Of a stretch of DNA of 64,000 nucleotides, positions 10,127-22,559 are shown one piece after another (positions within the stretch are counted from its first letter, which is position 1; the number at the start of each line of letters is the position of its first letter). This stretch comes from Stomoxys calcitrans. Its lineage: Eukaryota > Arthropoda > Insecta > Diptera > Muscidae. The notes under the pieces are model-generated. The model had not been told where the DNA came from, searched no databases, and saw only the letters and a program-made list of their open reading frames with translations. Made by a program: the position numbers and the translations under genes. The stretch spans positions 228,556,482-228,620,481 of the forward strand of contig NC_081553.1 in the NCBI RefSeq assembly GCF_963082655.1, read 5' to 3'.

Positions 10127-11830
10127 GAGTGACAAACATCTGAAATATCACTTTTTCAACCATATTTCGCCATTCAGGGAGTTTTAGCGATTTTTTAGGA
10201 TTTTGGGAATTCCAGTTTTTAACATTAGGAACAATTTAAAATTAAATTGGGTTTTTATTTTTGATTATAGTCTATATCTACTTCAAAACTTTCTTTTGTC
10301 CTCAAAGTCTTCAAAGTGTCGCAGGAGGTCTATAAACTTTAGATAAAATTTTCAAACTTTGAGTTGTTATTGAATGGAGAGTAATAACCCTAAACACCGA
10401 TACCCACATTTGTTGCAAACCACCATTTTATTCCCCATGCACTGTGCAAAGAACAGAAATGTCATGTATTTTCAACCAAACTCAGCGACCAAGCGTCTAT
10501 GTTCTTCATGGCGTAGTTGCAATAAAGACGACAAATAATGTCATCCTCTTAGCCATAAAACTATGGAAATACGCATCATCATCAGATTTTAGAGTTTTTT
10601 TTATTGTTTTCTGTTTTGTTTTGTGTTTTTAAGGCGACTACTCAAACAAATGGAATAGAAATGCAAGTAAATCTCTCCTCACACAAAACATTAAAAAAAA
10701 AACAAATAAATAAACAAACAAAACTTAAGTTGAAGCTGAACTAAATCCCACAACGGATTCCATTGAATTAAAAACTTTTCGATAGACTCTTTAGCAGCAC
10801 CCACTTGGAAAGTGTATGAGAGGTGGCTTAAAAGAACTAAAAGTGCTAGATTTGTAGAGGATTTAAATTGCCCATAATATGCTAGTAGTAGTGAATACCA
10901 GTGTAGTGTTTCACGTATGTATTACTCAAGTATTAGGGTGTCATGAAAACAAACAAAGATGTAGGAAGAGAAAAAATGAAATGGTGGTAAGAATGCTACA
11001 GATATAACATTCTCAAACACTAAACTACTTCATATGTATTTGTGTATGGTGTGATGTCTGTATATTTGGCCTAAAAATCATTTTGGGATTTTTTACATTT
11101 TTTTTTATATAACTGCTGCGTTATGAAAAAAGATTCTTCTGGCGATTTCATTTCAATACACTAAAACTTTATTGGATATAAAATTGAAAGCATCTCCATT
11201 TACATGACTAGTTTGTTAGTTCTATAATTTTTCAATCCACCCTTTTAAATCCACATATGTGTTTGCAGTCTTTTGGCAGTTTTCGTTAGTGTAGTGGAGT
11301 AGTAACATTGTATCAATAGAATAACAAAACAATCTATAAATAATACAACAAGCAACGACATAGAATTTTTCATACCAACACTCTCCCCTTTTCACCATCC
11401 AAAAATCACAGAGTAATGTGCTTTGTTTCATTTGCTTTGCAAAATTTAAACAAAAAATCTAAAACACATGACGAAAAACTTCAATCGACTTCTATTGAAT
11501 GTTAAACGAAGCGTGTATACTTTTTTTATGGGAAAATGTAAAATTGAAAAATCATCATCATTTAAAGTTGTAAAAGTAGAAGCACAAAAGAAAGCACTGT
11601 TTTGAATTGGTTAAATTTTAGCTGAAATAAGGATCATGTATGTATTTTATTGCATATGTTTTTTGTGTGAAAATATTTAAAGCATACTTTTGGGTGATTG
11701 CGCGAAAGCAGACAAGACAGTACTTGGAGTGTTGGAGAGAAAATTTATGAACCCTTGAATAATGCAAGAAAGAGACGAGGTGAACAAAAAAGAGTTCATG
11801 GTTAAAATTCTGCTGAGATTTGAAAGGCTC
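10127..11830. other. Unassigned intronic sequence
   Basis: AT-rich unique DNA. The only item of note is GCATACTTTTGGGT at 11682, a two-mismatch copy of the dyad motif described in the findings. Confidence 0.5.
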
Positions 11831-11842
11831 TAGTGATACATC

Positions 11843-12152
11843 GGAGGCCACAGGGGTGCAAAGATTAGCATGTCCGCCTATGACGCCTAGGTTCAAATCC
11901 CGGCGTAAACATCAGAAATTTTTTCAGCGGTGATTATCCCCTAACTAATGCTGCTACATTTGTGAGGTCACCCGCCACGTTAAAACTTTTCTACCAAATG
12001 GTGTCGATATGCGGCTCGCCTTTCGGACTCGGCATAAAAAAGGAGACCCGTTATCATTTAACTTAAAAAAAAACTCTAATCGGACTACGCTCATTGATAT
12101 GAGAGAAGTATTGTCTGTTCCTTAGTGGAATCATGGGATATTTAGTATTTAG
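11843..12152 (+). mobile_element. SINE-A, full length with 12-bp target-site duplication
   Basis: Starts GGAGGCCAC and carries the B box GGTTCAAATCCC, the body TCGCCTTTCGGACTCGGC and the 3' segment GTTCCTTAGTGGAATCATGG. It is flanked on both sides by TAGTGATACATC (11831-11842 and 12153-12164), a 12-bp perfect direct repeat typical of LINE-mediated retroposition. The A box region AGGGGTGCAAAGATTAGC is degraded. The right flank is the LINE remnant. Confidence 0.85.
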
Positions 12153-12164
12153 TAGTGATACATC

Positions 12165-14000
12165 TAGATGGCGGAAAGTGCAAGCCAACCTCTCAGAGGA
12201 GGGAAGACGGAATAAGTGCAAGCGGGAGACAATGGAACTACTGATGAAAACACATTTTCCAGGCAGCCAGAAGGAGGTCGGCGAGGAAGTTATTGCAATA
12301 CCCGCAGGAGCTGCGTCTACGGAAAATCTCATGGGTGACATTATTGACAAAGATAGGATAGAAGATTCGCATTTTCCAGCCATTTAAGTTGGCACAACCG
12401 TAGGAGTCCCTTAGAGTTACTCTGTCATGATTGGAACGGGCAAGGAGCCACGACAGAATGGCTTTTATCGCGAAGGTCGAAAAAAGGCTTTGCACCACGA
12501 TAAGGAATTATAGGAAACAATAGAAAGATTAATGGAACTTAAGGTATAGGAGGGACTTAGAGTAGAGAACTTCAGTGGGGCACAAAAAGAATACGCCCAT
12601 AGCTATGGGATACTTTCGGGATGTAAGGCGACATTTTACAATGTGGGAATAGGGTCGATAGTCACCGCCTTATACCGCATGGGGTTCGTCTCGAATATCT
12701 CCCGGTGTACGAATAATAAGCTATGCAGCAGGATTGTCAGCGGGGACTTAGGAGATAGTGTGGTCAGAAGGTGGGTAATAAAGAGAAATCCTGAAGAAGA
12801 AGGAACGTTTCATAGACTTTCTTGAACCTCGTGATAAACGAAGTCCTATGGATCTAAATAGGAATGGCGCGAGACTTATCGCTACACACTGCTACAACAA
12901 CGAAAGTACTGATTCGAAGCAATTTTCTGTCGATGATCAGCGTGATCATGGAAAGAACGTAAAGGCTACGGGAGTAAACTATCGAGATGGGCTACGGGAA
13001 ATGGGCTGAAGATTAGGACGAGCTAGAGAGCTGGTACTCATTACTCGAAGTTATAAGACATCGGTTTTTTGCCTAACGTCTTTGGACTACTCTGCAGCTG
13101 CCGAAAAAGGCAAAATATGTAGACCTAGTCCTATAGAAAGATGTTCGGTTGGAATTAGGGGGTTGGCCCTAAGACAATTAACTGAATGTACATGGCCATT
13201 GAGATTAGGGCTGACACATGGAGTAGGGGTATGATGGAAGACTTTGGAAAGGTGCAAATACAGGCCTGCTCCCGAAACACGGACGATGATTTGCTGAAGG
13301 TAAACGGCCATTGTAAGACTAGTGCTGGCATATGGCGCAGGCTTAGCAAAGGTGGACTCCTACTAGGGTGCTACAAAATCAGTGCTGACATGTAGGACGT
13401 GGAAGGCTATGGAAAAGTGGACTCTTACCAGAGAGTTACATAAGTTGGAAAGATTGCCTACCTCGGAATCACGGAAGATGGTTTAATGGATGTAAACGGA
13501 CACTGAGACCAGTACTGACGTATGGGTTACTGGTATGGTGGAAGGCTCTGGAAAAGTGGGCCTGGTACATAAGAGAAAATTATTTCAAAAAGAACAAAAT
13601 ATGTGCGCCCGTTTGTCGAGTAGTTATGACCGCGGTATGGGCGTTTATAACTACTCCAAAGAAGGACGAAGGAACTGCTGACTTTTGATAAGAGGTCACT
13701 GAGCCCTATTACGAGTGTTATAAACGAGTGCTGCGCGATAGCCTATATGGCTGTCTCATGTACGTAGCATTTTGATTACTGGAGTAGTTGTCTGGACGAG
13801 GATGAGGAGGAGACTATTAAGAACTTCTTTTGTTCATGTTTGAATGTACAGGGGTGCAGGCTTTTCGTCATTGAGATACGTTTTGCAAATATATCGCTAG
13901 GAGGTCTTCTTAGATAAGTAGACAAGACGAGATGGTTTCAACAGGGGAGCGATGAAATTCTACTTACGCTCTCATGTCTTAGTAGACACTCAAAACCACT
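12165..14000 (+). mobile_element. Decayed Jockey-superfamily LINE ORF2
   Basis: Heavily frameshifted. Recognisable pieces in order: a pre-RT segment with LLMKTHFPGS (about 12240-12275); the end of RT with LRPVLTYGLLVWWKALEK (13500-13560), matching the (V/L)-R-P-(I/V)-L-T-Y-G-x-x-V-W-W-x-A-L motif; and a C-terminal DYWSSCLDEDEEETIKNFF followed by CSC (about 13765-13845), matching the (C/S)-x-x-C-x-D-E-x-E-E-T-x-x-(H/N)-x-x-C-x-C tail. No frame is intact. The RT-tail segment is repeated (13175-13560). Confidence 0.75.
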
Positions 14001-14614
14001 GTTTTTCATAAACCGAGCTGAGGAGGTCATGGATCGGTGCTGCTTCAGAGATACGCATGAGGAATGTAAAAGTCAGTACTATAGTACTTTTTTCAGTACT
14101 TTTTCGACTCAAGGAATACCGAAGATAATTTAGTTCAATGAAAAAATAAATTTTTAGGAAACAAAATTAACTTTAATTTTTTTTTATAATGAAAATGTTT
14201 TGATTCACCAAGAAGTTCAAGAAGAAGCCCGAAAGAAGATAAGTTCTAGACTTATACCGTCTAATGCTAATGCTATTTTTATGCAAATTTAGGTAAAGTA
14301 CTCTACTTAGCTCTTCATCCCCATATTTTTTACCCAGATTCTATTTTCCTTTTCTGACCATGACCTTCATTCTAGCTAGGATATCAAATGAACCAAAACT
14401 GGCCCATGAATGGACCTTTAAGATAGACTACCCATTCAATCTAAACCATAACCCAGACCTTAATGGCAAAGCTATCTGTCCACCGTTATTGAGCTAAAAT
14501 TAAATACAGGTCAGCTTTTATACTCACGACCGGGGTCATATAGTTCTGTTCCAAAATTCCTATTTTTCATGTTAGCGCGTATCCGTATTTATTTTTTTGT
14601 AGTCCTAAATAAAA
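14001..14614. other. Unassigned sequence
   Basis: Possibly the 3' end of the LINE remnant up to about 14130 (AGTACTTTTTTCAGTACTTTT palindromic words). Beyond that no repeat or gene was recognised. Confidence 0.4.
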
Positions 14615-15085
14615 TCCTGGCTACGACCATCGGTCCATAGGAGCTGTATTTTTTACCCGATTTCGCTGAAATTTAGCACAGTAAGTTGTCTTGGAGCCTT
14701 CGATATGTTTTAAATATGGTCAGGAACGGACAATATCTTGATATAACCCCCATAAATACCGATCCCCCTATTTGAGGTCTAAGTTATTAGCTGATTTCGC
14801 TGAAATTCGGAACAGCGTGCTGTCTTGAGGTACTCGACATCTATATCTAATATAATCCAAATCGGGCAATACCGTGATATAGACCTCAAATACCCGTACA
14901 CATCCTTCCAGAAAATGCTGCGTCTCGGATATGAGGGGGTTATATCAAGACATTGTCCGATCTTGACTCTATTTAAAACGGATATCGAGGGCTTCAAGAC
15001 AACTTACTGTGCCAAATTCCAGCGAAATAGGGTACAAAATTGTATTTATATACACCGATCTCCCAATTTTATGATTTTATGAGTA
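14615..15085. repeat. Fam-141, two units in opposite orientation
   Basis: The left part reads CCGATTTCGCTGAAATTTAGC, GATATAACCCCCATAAATACC and GCTGATTTCGCTGAAATTCGG (minus orientation). The right part reads GGTTATATCAAGACATTGTCC and CAAATTCCAGCGAAATAGGG (plus orientation). The switch lies near 14895-14940, so the units converge and could form a cruciform. Confidence 0.7.
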
Positions 15086-17844
15086 ATAACTCACACTCTT
15101 AAGATGCACTAAACAAATTTTATAAATCCTCACTTCGTTGGGTTCATTTGAAAATTCTTTTAGATTCCTTAAAAATAATTTCTTACAAATCCCCAAAAAG
15201 ATTTCAATGGGCTTTTCGCATCAGATTGTCATGACTGATTACATTTCAATTATACTAGAATAAGCTGTCAGAGGCACACAGTACAGCAACTCCCAACTTC
15301 TGTAGCAGTGTAAATCCTGTACTATGCAAACATATACATTCTAACGGTGTTATATTACATTTGGAACAGAGAAATGCAATGCTTCCAAGCTGTTGACATT
15401 TTACCTGAGCTGCTATTGGAAAATTAATAACTAAGTACCTTGTATGAAGTCATGGTGAATCTGTTGAAGACACAGACACAAGTGAGGGCTTAGCTAAAAG
15501 GCAATTGGAGATAAATAGTAATTGTGATTTTCCCGGAAAAATGGCTTTGAGCATTCATCTTCAATGCAAAAGCATATATTTTTTTTATAAAAAAATATAT
15601 ATATTTTTTTTAAATAACAAATAAGTCTTTTAACTTTTAAGCCTTAAATTATGCTTTAGCAATTGTATGGCCATGTAAGTGTTGGAGTAAGTGTTTCTCT
15701 TGCAGTACATTCAGTTACAATGCCATGACATAGAACGATCTCATTGCTTAGAGCTTTTAATTGTTTTTTTTTTTTAACAATAGGCGGACGGACACAGCAG
15801 ACTGTAACCGAATAAATGTAAAAGCGGAATTGCATTTCCACCCACCAACCATTTTTTTAGCTGTCAGTTGAAAAGAAATAAAAAATGGGGAAATATTAAA
15901 AACCACTGCTTTCGCAGCAATATAAGGAAATGGACAATAAAATAAAATGAGGACAGATGTGTAGGACAGTTAATGGCAAAAGGAAAAAAATATTTCCAAC
16001 GAAAAAAATGTTTCCCAAAAAAAAAATATAATGATAAAATAAAATTAAAAAATGATATAACAATAAACAAAAAATTATTAAATAGGTGGAAAATTAATAA
16101 ATAGGTGAACAAAATAATTTATTTTAAATTTTGCCAACTTTTGCTATTTTTGTTATCTATTTTGGTTTTAGGTATTACTTTTTTTGTTTTTGCCCTTAGT
16201 CTTTTATATTTTTGTTAATTTGTTATTTTTTTATAATAAATTTTTTATATTTTACTTTTGCATGGTATGCCATAATTCGTCTGTCAAATCATATCACTAA
16301 AATTCCAACGAGAAAAAAAAGTTGACCTAATTTGTTATTATTTGTTTTCTTTCCACTTTAAATTGCTTAATCATAGCCTATGTATTGTATGAACTCATTA
16401 AGCGCAAATTTATAGCCTACTTTTAGGCGATGCAATATAATTGCCTATGATATAATGACATTATTGGCTTGACTCTATACGGCCCATCTCGAGACTTGTA
16501 TAGAATGCAATAATGGCACAATATGACATTACATCCAATTCAATTGGCACTTTATGTGCTTAAAACTGTGTTAACGCACACATTTCAATGCCAACGTTAT
16601 TTGTTGTTGGCCCCCTCAACGGGTCAAAGGAAGTCAATCAGTCAGTCATGCGTTTAGTGGCAAGCGTTGAACAGCACAGAACCCCAAGCAGAACGAACAC
16701 ATTAAGGATGGCGTCAAACGCTGAACATGAATGCCATGAAATTGAATTAATTTTTATGATAATGACACAGTGATGACATTGGTGTTTGGAGGCGATGACC
16801 ATGCGCATATAACACCTAGATGCTACTGCCACATCCACTTCTCATCTCAAACCATAGCACTGAGGTTCGAATGCTGGACTATTGAGTTGCATTGGCTGCT
16901 CACCCAGTAAACTAAAACGTTAAACATTCACGACACTCACACACTCACGCACAATAGCAGCAAATTGTGTGCAAAAAGGCTTTGTTCGAAAAGCACCACA
17001 GATTATTTTCTCTCAGTGAGTAAATTTCAATTGAAGCTTAAGCAAAGTGAATTTATTTGCTTTTATCATTATGGGACGTCAATGCTGGTAAATATTTAAA
17101 CGGCACATTGTGAGAGAAGAAAATAAATTGGAATACAAAAAACAACATGGCAAAGAAAAGAAGAAAGAAATGAAAGTGTACGACATACTTTAGGGCGTGG
17201 GAACATGTGTTGAAAAAAAAATAAAAGAAAAATTAATATCGATTTTTTTAAGGCGGTTAAAGTAAAATAAAAATAAAAACAAAATTAAAAATTAAATAGA
17301 AAAGAACACCTTATTTCTTTTAAATATATATATATAAAATTATATAGTAAACAAATTAAACATTTTAAATCAAAATAAAAAAATTTAATAAAAATATTCC
17401 CATAAGTATATAAAATATTTATAAAAAAATAAAATTAATTAAAAATTAATTTTTAATTCAATTAAAAATTAAATAAAAAAAGTAAAATAGATAAAAATAA
17501 AATAAAAAATATTAAAATTTGGATTCAATCTGAATGACCATGAGTAATATGTTAGGCGGGATTATTTGATGTATAACATATTAACATGCAGGTGAACAGT
17601 AATGTTTTTCTATGTGGTCTTTCAGCATCACATAAGCCAATTTCATAGGAATAATTTTATTAGAAAAATGTGCTACAGAGCCGAGAGCCTCGGAAGTCAT
17701 CTGGATATGAGCAGAGTGATGGTAGTGAACAAGAATGTCTAGCTGCTATGTCTATGTACGCCAAAGTACATAAAAAAACGAGGAAAGCGTTGTGCAAAAA
17801 TTTGGCAAGATTGGTCAAAAAATGCGCTTGCAGTAACTCTTGGG
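15086..17844. other. AT-rich unique DNA, no gene recognised
   Basis: A-run/T-run low complexity at 15570-15620, 15990-16260 and 17200-17520 (AAATAAAAATTAA words). It contains GCCTTAAATTATGC (15641) and the perfect dyad GCCTACTTTTAGGC (16415-16428). No exon-like segment was found. Confidence 0.5.
16415..16428 (+). promoter_or_regulatory. Dyad motif GCCTA-N4-TAGGC (perfect)
   Basis: The sequence GCCTACTTTTAGGC has identical inverted half-sites GCCTA with a 4-bp spacer. It is one of seven exact matches to GC(A/C)TA-N4-TA(G/T)GC in unique DNA. The function is unknown; protein binding is inferred from the dyad and its recurrence. Confidence 0.5.
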
Positions 17845-18690
17845 GTGAAAATCCGTCGATATACATATATGACAGCTATATCTGAATCTGCGCCAATTTC
17901 TATGAAATTCACCAGTTTTATCGAGAGTCATAAGAAAATCCTACCTGCAAAATTTCGAAAGAATCCATTTAAAACTGAGCACTTTCTTGCAAAATTTCTC
18001 AAAATCGGACCTAAATCTGAACCGATTTCGAGCAAACTTCTCACATAATGTGACGTTCGTCGAGGAAAGCGTTGAACGAAGTTTTGGGAAGATTGGTCAA
18101 TAAGTAGAAGTGTAGTGGATCTAGGAGTTAAAATCGGGCGATATATTGGGTTGCCCAAAAAGTAATTGCGGATTTTTTAAAAGAAAGTAAATGCATTTTT
18201 AATAAAACTTAGAATGAACTTTAATCAAATATACTTTTTTTACACTTTTTTTCTAAAGCTAGCTAAAAATAATAGCTGATAACTGACAGAAGAAAGAATG
18301 CAATTACAGAGTCACAAGCCGTTGAAAAAATTTGTCAACGCCGACTATATGAAAAATCCGCAATTACTTTTTGGGCAACCCAATATATATAAATCTAAAC
18401 CGATTTCCATGAAATTCACCACTAATGTCGAGAGTTGTAAAAAAATCGTCTTTCGAAATTTTGAGAGAAACCGTTAAGAAATGACCATTTTATTGCATTA
18501 TTACTGAAATTCGGACGAACATATATATGGGAGCTATATCCAAATCTAAACCGATTTGTTCCAATTTCAATAGGCTTAGTCTCTAGGCCGAAAAAACATG
18601 CCTGTACCAAATTTTAAGATGATGAGATGAAAACTGCGACTTGTACTTTGTACACAAATTAACATGGACAGACGGACGGACAAATTCAAA
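17845..18690 (+). repeat. Fam-141 related block, split by a mariner MITE
   Basis: Units carry GACAGCTATATCTGAATCTG, ATTTCTATGAAATTCACC, AAACCGATTT and GGGAGCTATATCCAAATCTA, ending ACATGGACAGACGGACGGAC. The block is cut at 18144-18385 by the 238-bp MITE. It is a more divergent subfamily, like the one at 50060. Confidence 0.7.
18146..18383 (+). mobile_element. mariner-type MITE copy 1, 238 bp
   Basis: Terminal inverted repeats of about 32 bp begin TTGGGTTGCCCAAAAAGTAA and end in the matching ATTACTTTTTGGGCAACCCAA. It is flanked by TA on both sides (18144-18145, 18384-18385). The core has no transposase. The other copies are at 20398 (inverted) and 58420 (inverted). Confidence 0.9.
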
Positions 18691-19074
18691 GCAAAAAAAA
18701 AATTAAAATGTGATATATTAAAAGATTAATAAGTAAAAAACTATATAGTATATATATATATATATAAAGATTTCTAGGTTAATAATAAATAAAAATGAAA
18801 TATAAATAAAACCAGATAAATAAAAATACAAATAAAATAAATAAAAAAAATGTCAAATCAAATAAATGAAATAAAAAAGTTAAATAATTAAAAACTAAAT
18901 AAATAAAAATAAAATAAATAAAATAAATTATATATTATAAAATAAATTATTTTATTTATTTTATTTTTATTTATTTAGTTTTTAATTACTTAACTTAAAA
19001 ATAAAATAAATAAACAAAATTAAATTGAATTAATAATAAAATAAAATTAAATGATTAAAAATAAATAAAAACCA
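18691..19074. repeat. AAATAAAATAAATA low-complexity block
   Basis: A and T runs of the AAATAAA type, with a (TA)n stretch near 18750 and a self-complementary centre around 18935-18990 (TTTATTTTATTT against AAATAAAATAAA) that could form a hairpin. Confidence 0.7.
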
Positions 19075-19345
19075 CCTCGAGCCAACCACCTCGAACTCGG
19101 ATAAACATATCAACCTCAAACCGTACTTAGGTGGGACACGATACCAGACATCAACCAACTTAGGGGAGTGTTATTGAAAACAATTAAGGATTTTGTAACT
19201 AGCAAGGAATTCCTAATTTAAATTTTTCTTTTTCCAAGATTTTTTTTTAGTTTTTAGACCGCACAACAAGCCGATTACTGGCTAAGGTGTATGTCCATAG
19301 TGGCAAGGTGCGGATTAAAATTTACACCCTCTTTTCAATATAACC
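19075..19345 (+). repeat. 240-bp dispersed repeat, copy 1 (CCTAACC-ended)
   Basis: Contains CAACCAACTTAGGGGAGTG, AATTCCTAA, CGCACAACAAGCCGATTACT and TGTATGTCCATAGTGGCA, and ends CAATATAACCTAACCTC. The same series occurs at 48760-49005. A CCTAACC end is common at 3' ends of fly retroelements, but I cannot assign the family. Confidence 0.7.
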
Positions 19346-19374
19346 TAACCTCATTACTTCAAGTCCGGCGAAAA

Positions 19375-19935
19375 ATACACAATTTATAACACTTTACCAT
19401 CTATGTGTATCGAAATATGGTTCGATCTGGAACAAAATCGCCAGAGACGTCGAGGCTCTTACTCAATTCACTGTCCTAGACCATAAAATGGTAGATTGGT
19501 CTATAAGGAAGCTATATCTTAAAATAGACCTTACTTAGTACGAACTCATTGTGGGCTTTTTGGGCCCATGACCTTAAACCGGGACATCGTTATATATGTG
19601 AGCTATATCCAAATTTAGCCTGATTTAGGTCACATTAAACAGGGGTGTTGAAGAGCCTAATACCGCTCACTTTGACAAATTTCAGCGAAATCGATTAATA
19701 AATTCACATTTTTTGGGCCCAAGAACTTAAATCAGCAGATCGATCTATATCGGGTATACATCACGTTATAACCCATCTTCGATTTCAACAGACAGACGAA
19801 CGGACTGACATGGCTAGATCGTCTAAGACGACGACTAAGAAAATATATACCTTATAGGGCCGGATATGGATATTGCGATGTGTTGCAAACGGAATGAAAA
19901 TATGAATATGCCCCCATCGTGCGGTGGTGGGTATA
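19375..19935 (+). repeat. Fam-141 copy (5'-truncated)
   Basis: Contains TATATATGTGAGCTATATCC, TTTCAGCGAAATCGATTAA and the terminal block CAGACGAACGGACTGACATGG, then TATACCTTATAGGGCC and CGGTGGTGGGTATAAT. It is directly followed by a second copy. Confidence 0.75.
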
Positions 19936-19961
19936 ATAAAACGAATAAAAAATATAATAAA

Positions 19962-20730
19962 ACAAGTAAAGTAAAGCGTGCCAAGATCGACCGGGCCGAA
20001 TTTATATACCCTTCACTATGGATCGCATTTTTTTAAATTCTCAATCCGTTATCTTTTTTTAGGCAAACAATGGATAATGTATAAAAATTGCTATGCTATA
20101 TCGGTCATGGACCAATTCGAGCCATTATTGGTTTCGATGTTGAATACCATATTAGAAATCATTTCACCCAAGCCGATTAATAATTGCGCCCTCTAGAAGC
20201 CCAAGAAATCAAGGACCGAGATTGCTTTATATGGCAGCTATATCGAAACATGAACGGATATGGTACATTTACAATCCCCCCAATTTTTGTGCAAAATTTG
20301 AACCGGCTAGCTTTACTCCTTCGAAAGTTAGCGTGCTTTCGACAGAAGGACGGACATGGCTAGATCGACTTAAAATGACATGACGATCAAGAATATATTG
20401 GGTTGCCCAAAAAGTAATTGCGGATTTTTCATATAGTCGGCGTAGACAATTTTTTTCATCGGCTTGTGACTCTGTAATTTCTTTCTTTCTTCTGTCAGTT
20501 ATCAGCTGTTACTTTTAGCTTCCTTTAGAAAAAATGTGTAAAAAAAGTATATTTGATTAAAGTTCATTCTAAGTTTTATTAAAAATGCATTTACTTTCTT
20601 TTAAAAAATCCGCAATTACTTTTTGGGCACCCCAATATATACTTTAAGTGGTCTCAGACGCATATTTCGAGGTGTTACAAACAGAACGACGAAATTAGTA
20701 TACCCCCATCCTATGGTGAAGGGTATCAAA
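19962..20730 (+). repeat. Fam-141 near-complete copy, split by a mariner MITE
   Basis: Starts AAACAAGTAAAGTAAAGCGTG, CGACCGGGCCGAATTTATAT and ACCCTTCACTATGGATCGCA. It ends ATTTCGAGGTGTTACAAACA and CCCCCATCCTATGGTGAAGG. The MITE sits exactly at a TA within the terminal GATCAAGAATATA/TATACTTTA segment. Confidence 0.85.
20398..20635 (-). mobile_element. mariner-type MITE copy 2, 238 bp
   Basis: Same TIRs and length as copy 1 but inverted (the CATATAGTCGGCG end is on the left). TA on both sides. Inserted into the Fam-141 copy 19962-20730. The right TIR has one change (GGGCACCCCAA). Confidence 0.9.
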
Positions 20731-22559
20731 ATTTAAATAGGAACAAAAATAATATTATTTATTTTAAATTTAAATCTAATAAATATACACCTAAAGGTTT
20801 GTTGCATGCTACCAATGTAACTCTTCTCTTGTAAACTACAATACATCACTTGATAGTTTTACAGCTTTTAGGAAGACTAGTTTCCCAAAGAAGTTTTAAC
20901 ACACTTCATTGCTTCACTGCAACAGAAAGACGTCTTATGTGCAGCTAATGAGGCATAGTAGAAACTATTTTATATATTTCATTTCAACTAAAGAAAATTT
21001 CTCTTAAAGTCATTGTTAACAAACTATGAAGGATGAACACAAAAAAAACACAAGGAGGAAATCAGAATTCGAAAAATATTTTGCAAGTTTAATGAATGCC
21101 AATGTTATGAAAGGAGAATGGAGGAAAAGTAGAAAAAGAAAAGTTAACTATTTCCTAGGAAGCTGCTACTTTATTTAAATTGCCAGCAATTGAGTTGTAA
21201 CACAAACTATAAGTAATGTTCACGGTCTAATAAAATATGGGTATTGAGTTGAGATGAAATAAAAAAGGAGCACGGGGAAAAAAATAAAAATTAATTAAGA
21301 TGCATTAAAACAGCTAAAAGTATGTAGTATACAAAAAAGCAATGCAACGCCTAAGGGTATGCACTATACTGTAAAGCCTTTAACAAAAGAAGGTATTTTA
21401 TGCAATAAAAATGTATTGGCCCTAAGCCACGTGAACTGTTAACTAAAGATATACCATAAAAAACCTATACAATAAATTTAACCTTAAAAATAAAAATATT
21501 CTTTACCTAAAAGTATGCAGTAAAAAAATCAAACATTTGTATCTCTTAAGATTTTAATCTTCTTGTACTTAGGTCTGATTACAACACATTCTCAAATTTC
21601 TTCTTGGAACCATTTTGAAAATATTGTCCTTCTTTTCAAATTAGCTTCCTTATGCTTTAATGGAAAAAATCTGATACAAATTCCGAGTAATCCTTGGAAT
21701 TTCTATTTTCACTTTTACCCATGTTTACTCTTCGTTTGCGACAGTCTTTTACGGCAATGTCTAAACAAAGTTGGCTAAAATAAATATAAACTTTTATGAG
21801 TTGTTCATTGCACAAATTTAGTAGAAAGTGAAAAAGTTTCAAAGACGTAAAAAGAAAAAAATGTAAAAAAAAGAATCTCAAACACTACAGTGCTACAAAT
21901 TGTTATCAGCAATTTCACACATGAAGACTAGCTTAAGGGGTGTGCAAGCAAATTTAAGATTTGAGATATATGAGTTTGTAAAAAAATTGTTGTCAATGTT
22001 TGTCTTTGCTTTACAATTATTTTGTCAAAAAAATATACATTTCTCAATGTAATCTCATTACCATAATTGAGAAATCCTTACAAATGGCTGAAAACTTTAA
22101 CACTTGACAAACACATCAAGTCCTCCAATTGCCTCCAGAGTTTCAAAAGTATCCACATTAACAAGTGTAAAAGTTAAATGAACATGTCAAAGGCTAATGT
22201 GAGTGTTAAAAGTAACAAATTGTTGTCTTCCAAGGAAAAATGTTTAAAGAAATTCAAAAGGCAGATGCCAAGGCTATTAGCACATACTAAAGAACAGTAA
22301 GAATCTGTGCGACTTGGGTATGTATGCCATGCTATGCGAGGATAGGCTGAAGAATTTCAAGAATTGTTTTAATAATACGAGGTTTATTTAAAACAAATTC
22401 GAAAAACATTATTAAGAAAATTTTTAATTATTTTAACGAAAATAAAAATAAGTAAAAAAAAAATTTAATTTAATCTGAAAACTTAGTTGACTAAAAATTT
22501 TTTTTAACAAAAAAAATTTAGATTTCTAATTATTTTTGGAGACTTAAGCTGGAGTCCAT
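20731..22559. other. AT-rich unique DNA with a cluster of dyad motifs
   Basis: No coding segment recognised. GCCTAAGGGTATGC at 21349-21362 is an exact dyad match and ACCTAAAAGTATGC at 21505-21518 has one mismatch. A weaker GCTAAAAGTATGT lies near 21313. Confidence 0.5.
21349..21362 (-). promoter_or_regulatory. Dyad motif GCCTA-N4-TATGC (exact)
   Basis: GCCTAAGGGTATGC; on the minus strand GCATACCCTTAGGC. It is one of three motif-like sites within about 200 bp. Function unknown. Confidence 0.45.

Noticed and set aside
12063..12383. 106-codon minus-strand frame as a gene
   Set aside because: It spans the SINE-A end and the antisense of the LINE remnant.
16415..16428. Dyad motif as a MEF2 or SRF site
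   Set aside because: MEF2 needs CTA(A/T)4TAG and SRF CC(A/T)6GG. The spacers here contain C or G (CTTT, AATG, AGGG) and the outer GC pairs are constant, so neither fits the whole set.
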